Notes: generated by a model from the letters alone, not told the origin. A DNA stretch of 64,000 bases from an uncultured Prochlorococcus sp. (GCA_902617605.1 CACMXO010000004.1:1-64000); one strand, 5' to 3'. Shown: positions 1 to 7,425, numbered from the stretch's first letter. Numbers and translations: made by a program.

Positions 1-127
1 AATCGCAAAGAAATACGCCGATCTTATAGTACAGGCTTATAATTCAACTGGCAGAAAAGAAGCTTTGTCATTAATTAAACAAGCAACAAAATTAAAAACC
101 AAACTTGATCAATACGAAATGATGTAG
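1..127 (+). CDS. C-terminal end of a hypothetical protein (cut by window edge)
   Basis: An open frame enters from the left edge and stops with TAG at 125-127, giving 41 residues. The peptide is helical and lysine-rich (ends KLDQYEMM). It is too short to assign to a family. An AACTAGTT palindrome and an eight-T run near 170-183 might be its terminator, but the stem is poor. Confidence 0.6.
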   Translation, partial: IAKKYADLIVQAYNSTGRKEALSLIKQATKLKTKLDQYEMM

Positions 128-239
128 CCTCTTAAAATCTACAGGATATTCAAGATAAGGTAGAAACTAGTTCCTTTTTTTTATCATGCTATAAAAAATA
201 ATAAAAGATTATTTAACTTCTCTGCTTTAATAAAATATC

Positions 240-530
240 GTGGAATTAACTGAGCTAATTAAGGATTACGTTGCTACAGAATTATTATCAAGTATTGAAA
301 TTGATTTTCTTGAAGGAGAATTATGGGAAACCACTCAACATATTGCAGAAATAAATACAGTTATCAAAGCCCCAAAAAATATATGCAATAAATTGGGACT
401 AGATGAAAAATCTTGCTGGCAATTATGTTGTGCAGCCGTTCTTGATTCCTCAAGACCATTAAAAAATGGACAAAATAGAGTAGATGATTTTAAAAAATTA
501 ATTAATCGATATGAAATTAGCTACATATAA
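240..530 (+). CDS. hypothetical protein, 96 aa
   Basis: GTG start giving 96 residues with no signal peptide or membrane helix. The centre has a cysteine-containing stretch (SCWQLCCAAVLD) and an amphipathic character. I do not recognise the family. It lies 12 bp upstream of a small secreted protein gene on the same strand, which in turn overlaps a glutamine amidotransferase gene, so the three may be one transcript. The length, the spacing and the absence of a competing frame support a real gene. The GTG start is the weakest part of the call. Confidence 0.6.
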   Translation: MELTELIKDYVATELLSSIEIDFLEGELWETTQHIAEINTVIKAPKNICNKLGLDEKSCWQLCCAAVLDSSRPLKNGQNRVDDFKKLINRYEISYI

Positions 531-542
531 ACTAAAGACTCA

Positions 543-839
543 ATGATACGTTTACTTATTGCATCAATTCTTTTTTTTACTCCACTTGGAGGTTTTGCTG
601 ATGAAAAGCAAAGAGAAATTGAGAATGAAGCTATAAATCTTGTTATTAAAAAATATGGAAAAGGCTTAGAAAATAGATTAAAAGGAACGGGAGTAACTCC
701 CAGTTATCGGAGTTGGTATGAAAATGATTGTTTTGTAAGCATTGCCGCAGGTACATACCAAGAAGATACTTGGTCGGCAATGAAGTGGTTTAGCGTTAAT
801 GTCTGTTCTGAATCAGCTGAAATAATGGAAAGTGAATGA
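543..839 (+). CDS. small secreted hypothetical protein, 98 aa
   Basis: ATG start followed by a clear signal peptide: R3, then a hydrophobic stretch at residues 4-15, with probable cleavage after GGFA at residue 19. The mature part is about 79 residues, acidic, with two cysteines (C63, C88) that could form a disulfide outside the cytoplasm, plus several Trp/Tyr residues. The family is unknown. Its stop overlaps the start of the amidotransferase gene by 4 bp (ATGA), so the two are probably translationally coupled. Confidence 0.7.
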   Translation: MIRLLIASILFFTPLGGFADEKQREIENEAINLVIKKYGKGLENRLKGTGVTPSYRSWYENDCFVSIAAGTYQEDTWSAMKWFSVNVCSESAEIMESE

Positions 840-1573
840 AGGAAATAAAACGCCTATTAGTTTTGCAGCATTTAGAAATAGAGGGGCCTGGTCTTTTTGA
901 ACAATTTGCTAAAGAAAGAGATTTAAAAATAGAAATTATTCGTTTATATAATAAAGATGATCTGCCGCAAACAAAAAAAGGTGACTTAATTTTAATTATG
1001 GGTGGACCAATGGGCGTTAAAGATATTGGAAGCGAAAAATATCCATGGCTTAAGTTAGAAAGAGATTTTATAATAAAAGAATTAGAAAATGAGAGACCTA
1101 TAGTCGGTGTTTGCTTAGGTGCTCAGTTGCTTGCAAGTGCTGCTGGGGGAGATGTAGAAATTCTTAAATATGGATCACCTCCAAAAGCATTACCAGAAAT
1201 TGGATGGTCTCAAATTTTTATAGACAAATCGAATAAAGACTTTAAAGCACTGTTCGAAGACCCTTTTCATGTACTACATTGGCATGGAGATAGGATTTTA
1301 TTACCTAATAAAGCAGTACTCATTGCTAGTAGTACACGTTGTAAGGAACAGTTTTTTAGGATTGGCAATTTTGCTTACGGATTACAATTCCATATAGAGA
1401 CGACGGGGGGAATGATAAATAACTGGATTAAAGAAGATAAAGAGTTTGTCCTTAAAGGATTAGGCTTAAATGGTCAGGAAATTTTAAAAGAAGAGAATAA
1501 AAAATATATTGATAAAACTTTCTCAAAAAGAAAGCTTCTAATAAGTAAATTATTTGAATTATTAGATAATTAA
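836..1573 (+). CDS. class I glutamine amidotransferase (GATase1-like) protein
   Basis: A stand-alone class I glutamine amidotransferase domain of 245 residues, resembling the GuaA glutaminase half. The nucleophile elbow GVCLGAQL carries Cys93, and the His/Glu pair is in LQFHIE (H186, E188). A glycine loop MGGPMG at about 55-60 completes the site. There is no synthetase domain, so the ammonia acceptor is unknown. Relatives are often labelled GMP synthase-like, but guaA itself would be more than 500 residues. Start overlaps the upstream secreted protein gene by 4 bp. It converges on the leftward hli gene. Confidence 0.85.
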   Translation: MKEIKRLLVLQHLEIEGPGLFEQFAKERDLKIEIIRLYNKDDLPQTKKGDLILIMGGPMGVKDIGSEKYPWLKLERDFIIKELENERPIVGVCLGAQLLASAAGGDVEILKYGSPPKALPEIGWSQIFIDKSNKDFKALFEDPFHVLHWHGDRILLPNKAVLIASSTRCKEQFFRIGNFAYGLQFHIETTGGMINNWIKEDKEFVLKGLGLNGQEILKEENKKYIDKTFSKRKLLISKLFELLDN

Positions 1574-1595
1574 AAGGGGCATAATCCAGTAAAAA

Positions 1596-1613
1596 AGGGC
1601 TTGATAAAGCCCT
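1596..1613 (-). terminator. rho-independent terminator of leftward hli gene
   Basis: Stem AGGGCTT (1607-1613 read leftward as AGGGCTT) pairs across a four-base loop, and on the minus strand is followed by a T run (1596-1591). It lies 25 bp beyond the stop of the leftward hli gene. The plus side has only A after the stem, so it serves the minus strand. Confidence 0.8.
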
Positions 1614-1637
1614 GAAAAAATTTAAAAAGGATTTTTA

Positions 1638-1766
1638 TTAGAAAATACCTGGAAGAATTTGACCAGTAAAATAGTAGGCTCCTACAAGAGCAAACATTCC
1701 AAGCATTGCTGCTTTACCATTAAGCTTTTCAGCTTTTTCGGTCATGATTTTTTTTGCGAATTCCAT
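1638..1766 (-). CDS. hli: high-light-inducible protein (HLIP), 42 aa
   Basis: Single-helix chlorophyll a/b-binding-like protein of the thylakoid membrane that photoprotects photosystem II assembly and chlorophyll. The 42 residues contain the family signature NGKAAMLGMFALVGAYY and the C-terminal TGQILPGIF. The Asn/Met positions of the LHC-like helix are present. ATG start at 1766-1764; a terminator follows at 1596-1613. It is divergent from three rightward hli genes across a 302-bp spacer with HLR1-like repeats. Too short for many automatic gene callers, but the family match is clear. Confidence 0.93.
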   Translation of the reverse strand: MEFAKKIMTEKAEKLNGKAAMLGMFALVGAYYFTGQILPGIF

Positions 1767-2068
1767 AATAATGTGAAATAAATTATATCTAAAAAATAAT
1801 TATTCAAATTTCAGAATGATGTAGTTTTTTCTACCAAATTGATATCTTTCTAAGGATTTAAAAATAAATACTTAAAAAACAAATGCAACTCTCAATAGTT
1901 TTCGAGCCAATCTGTAAAGCGTAGCAAGCCTAAAAAACAACTATTTAAATATATGTCACGGTTATGTAACAGTTATGTTGTACATATCTTGAAAACTACA
2001 ATATTTTGGCTTAATGCTTTACATTTGTTAATAGTAGTGTTACATTAGTTAACAATTACAAAACTTTA
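1767..2068. promoter_or_regulatory. divergent hli intergenic region with HLR1-like (RpaB-type) repeats
   Basis: 302-bp spacer between divergent hli genes. Seen: direct repeats TTACATTTGTTAA (2019-2031) and TTACATTAGTTAA (2040-2052), exactly 21 bp apart, close to the rightward start; and, reading leftward, GTTACATA (1970-1963) and GTGACATA (1959-1952) spaced 11 bp. Established: HLR1, the RpaB site upstream of hli and photosystem genes in cyanobacteria, is built of (G/T)TTACA(T/A)(T/A) units. Here the spacing differs from the textbook 10-bp repeat, so binding by RpaB is an inference. Confidence 0.55.
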
Positions 2069-2275
2069 ATGGCTAATTCAAACGTTACTACTGAATCAGG
2101 TGGCAGACAGAATATGTTTCCTACTGAGACACGTCCTTACATAGATGAGTCTGTTTCTTACGACAGCTACCCACAAAATGCAGAAAAAGTTAACGGTCGT
2201 TGGGCAATGATTGGCCTTGTTGCGTTAGTTGGTGCTTACGTTTCAACCGGACAAATTATTCCTGGCATTTTTTAA
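2069..2275 (+). CDS. hli: high-light-inducible protein (HLIP), 68 aa
   Basis: 68 residues with a polar N-terminal extension of about 38 residues followed by the HLIP helix KVNGRWAMIGLVALVGAYV and the C-terminal TGQIIPGIF. One membrane segment; it binds chlorophyll/carotenoid with other HLIPs near photosystem II. First gene of a rightward cluster; its TAA overlaps the ATG of the next hli gene by one base (TAATG), which suggests coupled translation. Promoter repeats of HLR1 type lie directly upstream. Confidence 0.95.
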   Translation: MANSNVTTESGGRQNMFPTETRPYIDESVSYDSYPQNAEKVNGRWAMIGLVALVGAYVSTGQIIPGIF

Positions 2276-2535
2276 TGAGTCCACTTTCAGCTTTCTTAGC
2301 CGTAATTGTATTCTTTACAGCCATCCTCGTTGCTTATTTAACCAAGCAATTTCAAAACGAAAATCTAAACTATTCATCTTCTAATCAAATGAAAAACACA
2401 AACACAAAAGTCAAAACAATCGAAAAAGAAAAAGTTGTTGCTGAAACTCTTAACGGCAGATTCGCAATGCTTGGATTAATTGCTGCTGTTGGAGCATATC
2501 TCACAACAGGTCAAATAATCCCTGGTTTTGTCTAA
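2275..2535 (+). CDS. hli: high-light-inducible protein with extra N-terminal membrane helix, 86 aa
   Basis: Starts at the ATG inside TAATG at the end of the preceding hli gene. An open frame runs further upstream but would lie inside that gene. Residues 1-24 (MSPLSAFLAVIVFFTAILVA) form a hydrophobic helix. A charged linker (about 25-58, many Lys/Asn) leads to the HLIP helix LNGRFAMLGLIAAVGAYL and TGQIIPGFV. Most HLIPs have a single helix; this one has two predicted, so it may anchor differently or present the LHC helix to a partner. Part of the three-gene hli run plus a 59-residue companion. Confidence 0.9.
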   Translation: MSPLSAFLAVIVFFTAILVAYLTKQFQNENLNYSSSNQMKNTNTKVKTIEKEKVVAETLNGRFAMLGLIAAVGAYLTTGQIIPGFV

Positions 2536-2568
2536 AAACTAATTAATTAATAAACAGTTACTCAGAAA

Positions 2569-2697
2569 ATGGAAAATTCAAAACCAACTTACTGGCAAAA
2601 CGCAGAGAGAACTAATGGAAGAATGGCAATGATGGGCTTATTCGCATTAGTTGTAAATTATGGCTTATTCGGCTGGATAATTCCAGGAATTTTTTAA
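2569..2697 (+). CDS. hli: high-light-inducible protein (HLIP), 42 aa
   Basis: 42 residues with the signature ERTNGRMAMMGLFALVVNY and a variant C-terminus GWIIPGIF, in which the usual TGQ before IIPG is replaced by GW. One membrane helix. Lies 33 bp after the second hli gene and is followed after two bases by the ATG of a 59-residue companion gene. Likely co-transcribed with the cluster and ended by the terminator at 2903-2934. Confidence 0.92.
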   Translation: MENSKPTYWQNAERTNGRMAMMGLFALVVNYGLFGWIIPGIF

Positions 2698-2699
2698 AA

Positions 2700-2879
2700 A
2701 TGAATTTAGGCTTACTTTTTCTTAAAGTAAACACTTTAGGAGTAATAACTCTTTCTGAACTTGATTGGATAACTAACCATCAGTCTGAATTTTCAAGGTT
2801 AGACATGGCTTTAGTTATTAAAATCGGCCGTCTTATGGATTCAGGAGTAGTGGAAATTGATAATAGATTGCCTGTTTAA
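2700..2879 (+). CDS. small conserved-type protein linked to hli genes, 59 aa
   Basis: ATG two bases after the third hli stop; 59 residues, soluble, with a leucine-rich N-terminal strand (MNLGLLFLKVNTLGVITLSE) and a helical rest ending VVEIDNRLPV. No cysteine, signal peptide or membrane helix after the N-terminus. I do not know a function. Tight spacing behind three hli genes and the shared terminator indicate that it belongs to the same transcript, so a role in the high-light response is an inference from position only. Confidence 0.75.
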   Translation: MNLGLLFLKVNTLGVITLSELDWITNHQSEFSRLDMALVIKIGRLMDSGVVEIDNRLPV

Positions 2880-2902
2880 TTTTTAGAAAATTGATCGTCA
2901 TT

Positions 2903-2934
2903 AGTGTTTGTCAATAGGGATACTGACAAACACT
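2903..2934 (+). terminator. rho-independent terminator of hli operon
   Basis: An 11-bp perfect stem AGTGTTTGTCA / TGACAAACACT (2903-2913, 2924-2934) with a 10-base loop, followed by a T run to 2938. It sits 24 bp after the 59-residue gene and closes the hli cluster. Confidence 0.92.
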
Positions 2935-2965
2935 TTTTAATGAGAAAAAATATTTCTAAAAAAAA

Positions 2966-2994
2966 GAGATTGTTTCTTAGCTAAAAACAATCTC
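2966..2994 (-). terminator. rho-independent terminator for leftward small-gene cluster
   Basis: Perfect 10-bp stem GAGATTGTTT / AAACAATCTC with a nine-base loop. Reading leftward it runs into a T tract at 2965-2958. It is about 95 bp beyond the stop of the leftward 71-residue gene, so the transcript has a sizeable 3' tail. Confidence 0.85.
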
Positions 2995-3088
2995 CCAATT
3001 ACCTAATTCTTACATGAAAATTTCAAGTAAGCTCACAGATTTTAACTGATTTATTTTTATAGTAAATACGCAAAAATGCTTTTGTTAT

Positions 3089-3304
3089 TTATCTTTTTAA
3101 ACCACCTCTTTTTATCCATAGGAACCATGTAACCCAAATAGGAGGGAGAAATCTAATTAAAAAAGAAATTTGATATATATAAAATGGAGCATTTTCACTT
3201 TGAAATAAATTCAGCAAAAAGGAAGATATAGTTACCCATAGTAAAATTATTAATATATTTGCTCCTAACAAAGCGAACTTATTTTGTTTGAATATTTTTG
3301 GCAT
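3089..3304 (-). CDS. small membrane protein, 71 aa, unknown
   Basis: Two predicted membrane helices (about residues 11-33 and 41-63: FALLGANILIILLWVTISSF and FLIRFLPPIWVTWFLWI) with a basic end KRGGLKR. No recognisable motif. Last of three leftward small genes (with those at 3363-3614 and 3669-3950); a terminator lies beyond it at 2966-2994. The clean two-helix topology and the orphan terminator support a real gene. Function unknown. Confidence 0.55.
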   Translation of the reverse strand: MPKIFKQNKFALLGANILIILLWVTISSFLLNLFQSENAPFYIYQISFLIRFLPPIWVTWFLWIKRGGLKR

Positions 3305-3362
3305 AAGGTAATTTTTTTATATTCTTAATTTTAAATAATCTCTGGAAATAAATATTACATTT

Positions 3363-3614
3363 TCAAAAAAACTTTAAATTTAAAATCCATATCCAAATAA
3401 AAAAAATACTAAATTTTAATCCCTCTCCAAATAATATTCCAAAAGCAATAGGAGGCGAAAATATTAAAAAAAGAATAGAGAATAAACTAAATAAAGCAAA
3501 TGATCCTCTTATAAAAAAATTCTTTCTTTTTGTTCTTCTTAGATTTTTTAAGGTATTCCACTCCCATTCAATAAACCTGTAGAACTTTTCTGATAATAAA
3601 AATAAATACTTCAT
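3363..3614 (-). CDS. small membrane protein, 83 aa, unknown
   Basis: An N-terminal amphipathic part with a basic patch (NLRRTKRKNFF, about 24-34) and one or two hydrophobic helices in residues 36-80, rich in Phe/Ile/Leu. No family recognised. Middle member of the leftward small-gene run; spacing to neighbours is 54-58 bp. The very hydrophobic C-terminus is also what random low-GC sequence tends to encode, so confidence is moderate. Confidence 0.5.
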   Translation of the reverse strand: MKYLFLLSEKFYRFIEWEWNTLKNLRRTKRKNFFIRGSFALFSLFSILFLIFSPPIAFGILFGEGLKFSIFFIWIWILNLKFF

Positions 3615-3668
3615 TTAATATTATTAATTTCTATCGGCTTTTCCTATTTATAAAATTAATTTCTCCTG

Positions 3669-3950
3669 TTAGCAATAAACTTTTTGCCCTTCTTCAGAAA
3701 GATAGTAAATTCTATTTTCTGAACTTACAAAAAAAGTTAACCCCTTATATTGTGATCTTCTAAATTTTTCTAATCTAAGTTTGTGTAAATCCCAATTATC
3801 TGTGCTTATATCAGGATTAAATTTTTCCTCATTAATTCCTGGCTCATAAAAAAAATTTTTGGTTAATTTCTTTTTTAAAAATTTATCAATCCTCAATAAA
3901 AAAAATACCAAAATGAAAAGCACCAAAATCATAAAAACTGAAATAGCCAT
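3669..3950 (-). CDS. small membrane-anchored protein, 93 aa, unknown
   Basis: One N-terminal membrane helix (residues 3-20, ISVFMILVLFILVFFLL), then a basic juxtamembrane stretch (KFLKKKLTK) and a soluble acidic/aromatic domain of about 60 residues ending QKVYC. The predicted topology is a cytoplasmic domain tethered to the membrane. Family unknown. First gene of the leftward run that ends at the terminator 2966-2994. Confidence 0.6.
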   Translation of the reverse strand: MAISVFMILVLFILVFFLLRIDKFLKKKLTKNFFYEPGINEEKFNPDISTDNWDLHKLRLEKFRRSQYKGLTFFVSSENRIYYLSEEGQKVYC

Positions 3951-4066
3951 AAATTATTTGAATATCTTTTTATTGAGTAAAAAATCCTATTTTTATATTC
4001 TTGTATTTTTGAATACTTATCAACGTTGTATTTTAACAAGAATATAAAGTTAGTTGCATTTTCAAC

Positions 4067-4210
4067 ATGACTCAAAATTCCATGAATACTCCTTATGCAA
4101 AAAGAGTAGCTGAAAAATTTAGGGAGGCTAAAAACTATTTAAAAACAAATGGTTTTAGTAGATCAACTAAACATTTGATGGAAGATATTGAAAATTCTGT
4201 TGAAAAATAA
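4067..4210 (+). CDS. small hypothetical protein, 47 aa
   Basis: ATG to TAA, 47 residues: polar and helical, basic in the middle (AKRVAEKFREAKNYLKTNGF), ending in an acidic helix. No membrane segment. Two bases after its stop begins a 52-residue membrane protein gene on the same strand, suggesting a two-gene unit. I do not recognise it; the codon pattern and the tight pairing support it. Confidence 0.55.
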   Translation: MTQNSMNTPYAKRVAEKFREAKNYLKTNGFSRSTKHLMEDIENSVEK

Positions 4211-4212
4211 TA

Positions 4213-4371
4213 ATGCCAATACCCAATCACTTACCACAATTACAATATGGCTACGATGATGGCTTTACAACCATAATTTTTGGGTTAATAGGAAGTTGCT
4301 TAGGATGTATTTTAATTTTATTAATTTCATTTTTTGAATTTAAATTTCAAAAGCAAAATTCCAAACGTTAG
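4213..4371 (+). CDS. small single-pass membrane protein, 52 aa
   Basis: ATG to TAG, 52 residues. A proline-rich N-terminus (MPIPNHLPQLQYGYDDGF) precedes one membrane helix with a glycine/cysteine-containing core (IIFGLIGSCLGCILILLISF) and a basic tail. Paired with the 47-residue gene two bases upstream. Unknown family. Confidence 0.55.
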   Translation: MPIPNHLPQLQYGYDDGFTTIIFGLIGSCLGCILILLISFFEFKFQKQNSKR

Positions 4372-4684
4372 TTTTTTAGCCATATAAAAAAACTAAAAGA
4401 AATATTCGATTAATTTTTCACAAGAATAGTTGATATTTTCCTTCTATAACAAAATTTTTGAAAGCATTATTGAAGATTGTGAAGAAGTATTTTGGCTGAA
4501 ATAAACTTTCTAAAATTGAAATGTAGCTTTATGATGAATATGCAAAAGTAATGTCCCAAATAACAAAAAAAACACTTTAAAAAATAAAAAAAAAGATTAA
4601 AAAATCAAAAATTCTTTAACCTAAAATATTTTCTAAAGAAATAGGAGACATTTATTTCAAATTATGAAAAACTTATAAAATAAA
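4372..4684. other. gene-free spacer, 313 bp
   Basis: Very A/T-rich, with poly-A blocks around 4566-4600 and no open frame worth calling, no tRNA and no terminator with a G/C stem. I see nothing functional except that it must hold the promoter of the glycosyltransferase-like gene at 4685. Confidence 0.5.
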
Positions 4685-5353
4685 ATGCATATGAATAAGG
4701 ATCAACCAATATTTATTTCATTTTATACAAATAATGGAAAGTATCCTAAAAAAGCTAAAGTTTTAGAAAAATCCTTAAAACATTTTAACCTTAGATATGA
4801 TTTAGTACCATTGAATAAAAATTTCAATTCATGGCTTGATACTGTATGTTACAAAGCGACTTTCATTTTTGATTCACTTTTAAAATATAGGTCTTCAGTT
4901 GTTTGGCTTGATATTGATAATGAGATTTGGCAATTCCCTTCTTTGCTATTTCATCATAATGATTTTGCAATTTATAATTGGTATGCGGATAAAGACCATC
5001 ATTTAGATGGAAAAATAGATTTTAATCCAAATGCAAAAAAGCTTTTGTGTTCTGGTGGAGTTCAGAAATATGGATATACAGCTCCATCTATTCATCTTCT
5101 ACTGCATTGGATTAATTTGCTAAAAACCAAAAAGGATATTCGATATAAAGGTGACGATCAGTATTTAGATCTAGCCTTCAATAGTGGAAATTATGACCTC
5201 AAAACTCTCTGGCTTCCAAAAACTTACATGCGAATGGATAAACATTCGATATATTGGACAAAAATTCCAAAATCCCAAGTAGTTATAAATAATGACTATT
5301 CTCCATCAAACCATGGTGATGGTAGAAGTAGAAGTTTAAATAAAGGTTTTTAA
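4685..5353 (+). CDS. putative glycosyltransferase (nucleotide-diphospho-sugar transferase fold)
   Basis: 222 residues. A strand-turn start (PIFISFYTNNGKYPKKAKVL) and a DxD-type metal/sugar-nucleotide motif VVWLDIDNEIW at about residues 72-82 suggest a GT-A fold. A later DDQYLDLAF segment (about 159-167) resembles the second acidic motif of such enzymes. No membrane helix, so probably a cytoplasmic enzyme modifying lipid-linked sugars. It is convergent with the GT2 gene at 5388-6131 across an A/T inverted repeat. Substrate unknown. ATG at 4691 is an alternative start. Confidence 0.65.
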   Translation: MHMNKDQPIFISFYTNNGKYPKKAKVLEKSLKHFNLRYDLVPLNKNFNSWLDTVCYKATFIFDSLLKYRSSVVWLDIDNEIWQFPSLLFHHNDFAIYNWYADKDHHLDGKIDFNPNAKKLLCSGGVQKYGYTAPSIHLLLHWINLLKTKKDIRYKGDDQYLDLAFNSGNYDLKTLWLPKTYMRMDKHSIYWTKIPKSQVVINNDYSPSNHGDGRSRSLNKGF

Positions 5354-5358
5354 GTCTT

Positions 5359-5389
5359 AAATTATATAAATTTAAGATTTATATAATTT
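5359..5389. terminator. A/T-only inverted repeat between convergent genes
   Basis: Perfect 13-bp inverted repeat AAATTATATAAAT / ATTTATATAATTT with five-base loop TTAAG (5359-5371, 5377-5389), between convergent glycosyltransferase genes and reaching the stop of the leftward one. All stem bases are A/T, so as a terminator it would be weak; it could serve both directions. Confidence 0.45.
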
Positions 5390-6131
5390 AATAGGGTAAA
5401 TTTATCTTTTTATAAATAGGTTTGTCCCTAATTTGTTTTTCAAAAAATTCCTGTTCCTTTCTCCTTAATTTATGATCACATATTGGGTTATCGTCGTTAT
5501 AAAAATAAAGCGGATCAGCTATAAACTCTTGTCTATATTCTGCCATTTCCAACATTGGGAGCATAAGCGCAACGTCCCAGCCTGACGAATAATATTTACC
5601 TTCCTCATCTTTTAAATCATTTTGATCGATATTTTGATAAAGATCATGTCTGAATGTCCTCAAAGGATATGCGAACCAAGGGATCTTTCGAAATTCTCTT
5701 TTATTTATGGATCTAATAGGATACTTTCGCCCATATAATTTACCATCACTTTTCCTAATAAATGATCCATAAGTTAGGAGACATTTAGTTCTAGAATATG
5801 TAAAATTTATTATATCTAAAACATCATTTGCTAATAAATAATCATCTCCATCAAGTAAAACATCAATAGTTTTGCTAGGTTCATTCTCATCTTTGCTTAG
5901 AACATTAATAATATTTGCGAGAGCTCCACAATTTATTTTGTTATTAATAATATTAAAACGCTTATCATTTTCAACTAAAGGTAAAATTTTTTTATTTGAT
6001 TCATCAGATGAGCAATCATTAATTATTGATACTTTGAAGTTCTTAAAATTTTGATCTTGAATTGATTTTATATTTTTCTCAATATAATTTTCAGCATTGT
6101 AAAAAGGAACAACAATATGAAATTTATACAT
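5388..6131 (-). CDS. glycosyltransferase family 2
   Basis: 247 residues with the GT2 opening IVVPFYNAENYIEKNIKSI (about 6-24), the turn INDCSSDES (about 36-44) and the DxD motif VLLDGDDYLL (about 90-99), all cytoplasmic features of GT-A enzymes that transfer sugars from nucleotide donors. No C-terminal membrane helices, so not a processive synthase. Probably acts on surface polysaccharide or lipid-linked glycan. Downstream of ychF on the same strand with 58 bp between; co-transcription is possible but not evident. Confidence 0.85.
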   Translation of the reverse strand: MYKFHIVVPFYNAENYIEKNIKSIQDQNFKNFKVSIINDCSSDESNKKILPLVENDKRFNIINNKINCGALANIINVLSKDENEPSKTIDVLLDGDDYLLANDVLDIINFTYSRTKCLLTYGSFIRKSDGKLYGRKYPIRSINKREFRKIPWFAYPLRTFRHDLYQNIDQNDLKDEEGKYYSSGWDVALMLPMLEMAEYRQEFIADPLYFYNDDNPICDHKLRRKEQEFFEKQIRDKPIYKKINLPY

Positions 6132-6189
6132 TTTTCTTTGTATGTAAAAAAATCTTACCCAATTTTAAAAAAAAATCTTGCATTAATTT

Positions 6190-7281
6190 TTAAACGTTAA
6201 ATAAAAACTCCATAACATCTCCTTCATTTACCACATATTCCTTACCTTCACTTCTAAGTAAACCTTTAGTTTTTGCATTTGCAATTGAACCTGAGTCTAT
6301 TAAGTTTTGATATGAAATAGTCTGAGCTCTAATAAATCCTTTTTCAAAATCAGTATGAATTACTCCTGCTGCCTGTGGAGCAGTCATTCCATCTTTTATG
6401 GTCCATGCTTTCGTTTCCTTTTCTCCGGTTGTGAAATAAGTTTTTAATCCCAATAATTTATATGTTGATTTAATTAAAGAACTTAAACCACCTTCTTCTA
6501 CTCCTAAACCCATAAGGTAGTCTTTTTTGTCTTCTGGTTCTAACTCTATTAATTCAGATTCAACTTGCGCTGATATTTTTATACATTCTGTATTTTCTCT
6601 GCTTGCAAAACTCTGAACTTTTGATGAGAAATCATTACCTTCAGCTAAATCATTTTCATTCAAATTTGTTGCGTAAATAATTGGTTTAGCAGTAAGGAAG
6701 CCTAGTTGCTTAATTATTAAATTTTCTTCATCACTCAAAGATATTGATCTAACTGAAAGGCCTTTCTCTAGCTCTTCTTCAATTTTTTCTAGTAAGGTAT
6801 CTTCTTTAGCTGCCTCTTTACTAGTTCTAACCTGTTTTTTAATTCTTTCTCTTCTTTTTTGGAGTTGAGATAAATCAGCTAAATTCAATTCCAGATTAAT
6901 TATCTCAATGTCATCTAGGGGATCTACCTTTCCAGAAACATGAATTACATCACTATCTTCAAAGCACCTTACAACATGAACTATTGCATCAACCTCCCTA
7001 ATATTTGATAAGAATTTATTTCCCAAACCTTCGCCTTTACTAGCTCCTTTTACAAGTCCTGCGATATCTACAAATTCAATTTTTGTTGGGATAATATTTT
7101 GGCTAGAACTTAAATTACCTAACTCTTGCAACCTTTGATCTGGGACTGAAACTATGCCTTTATTAGGTTCTATAGTACAAAAAGGAAAATTAGCCGCTTG
7201 GGCCTTAGCATTTTCTACAAGTGCATTAAATAGAGTTGATTTTCCAACATTTGGTAATCCAATAATACCTGCTTTTAACAT
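6190..7281 (-). CDS. ychF: redox-regulated ATPase YchF (Obg family)
   Basis: 363 residues, full length for YchF/OLA1. P-loop GLPNVGKSTLFNAL (8-21), DIAGLVKGASKGEGLGNKFL as the G3 region, and in place of the GTPase NKxD the ATP-preferring variant NLNEND (about 206-211). A coiled-coil insert lies at about 125-180 and the C-terminal TGS domain (YFTTGEKETKAWTI onward) ends in FLFNV. Ribosome-associated ATPase, conserved in bacteria. Divergent from the HlyD-like gene across 144 bp that must hold both promoters. Confidence 0.97.
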   Translation of the reverse strand: MLKAGIIGLPNVGKSTLFNALVENAKAQAANFPFCTIEPNKGIVSVPDQRLQELGNLSSSQNIIPTKIEFVDIAGLVKGASKGEGLGNKFLSNIREVDAIVHVVRCFEDSDVIHVSGKVDPLDDIEIINLELNLADLSQLQKRRERIKKQVRTSKEAAKEDTLLEKIEEELEKGLSVRSISLSDEENLIIKQLGFLTAKPIIYATNLNENDLAEGNDFSSKVQSFASRENTECIKISAQVESELIELEPEDKKDYLMGLGVEEGGLSSLIKSTYKLLGLKTYFTTGEKETKAWTIKDGMTAPQAAGVIHTDFEKGFIRAQTISYQNLIDSGSIANAKTKGLLRSEGKEYVVNEGDVMEFLFNV

Positions 7282-7425
7282 TTGAAAAAACTTATGGAAA
7301 AATTATTAAGAAAACATCTTCAAGTAATATAGTATTTACTTAACCAATCTTGGATAAGTTAATTATAATCGTCTTGATTATTTATTTAGTTTTTAAATAT
7401 TCTCTAATTCTGCTTTTAAAAAGAA

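Noticed and set aside
165..190. AACTAGTT palindrome before an eight-T run as a terminator
   Set aside because: Only a short uninterrupted palindrome with no loop; the stem would not be stable.
2200..2274. Extension of the second hli gene upstream into the first
   Set aside because: The extra residues come from the other frame of an HLIP coding sequence; the ATG in TAATG is the natural coupled start.
3859..4047. 62-codon plus-strand frame opposite the 93-residue leftward gene
   Set aside because: Antisense to a better frame, composed of Lys/Ile/Asn/Phe runs and without a plausible start site.
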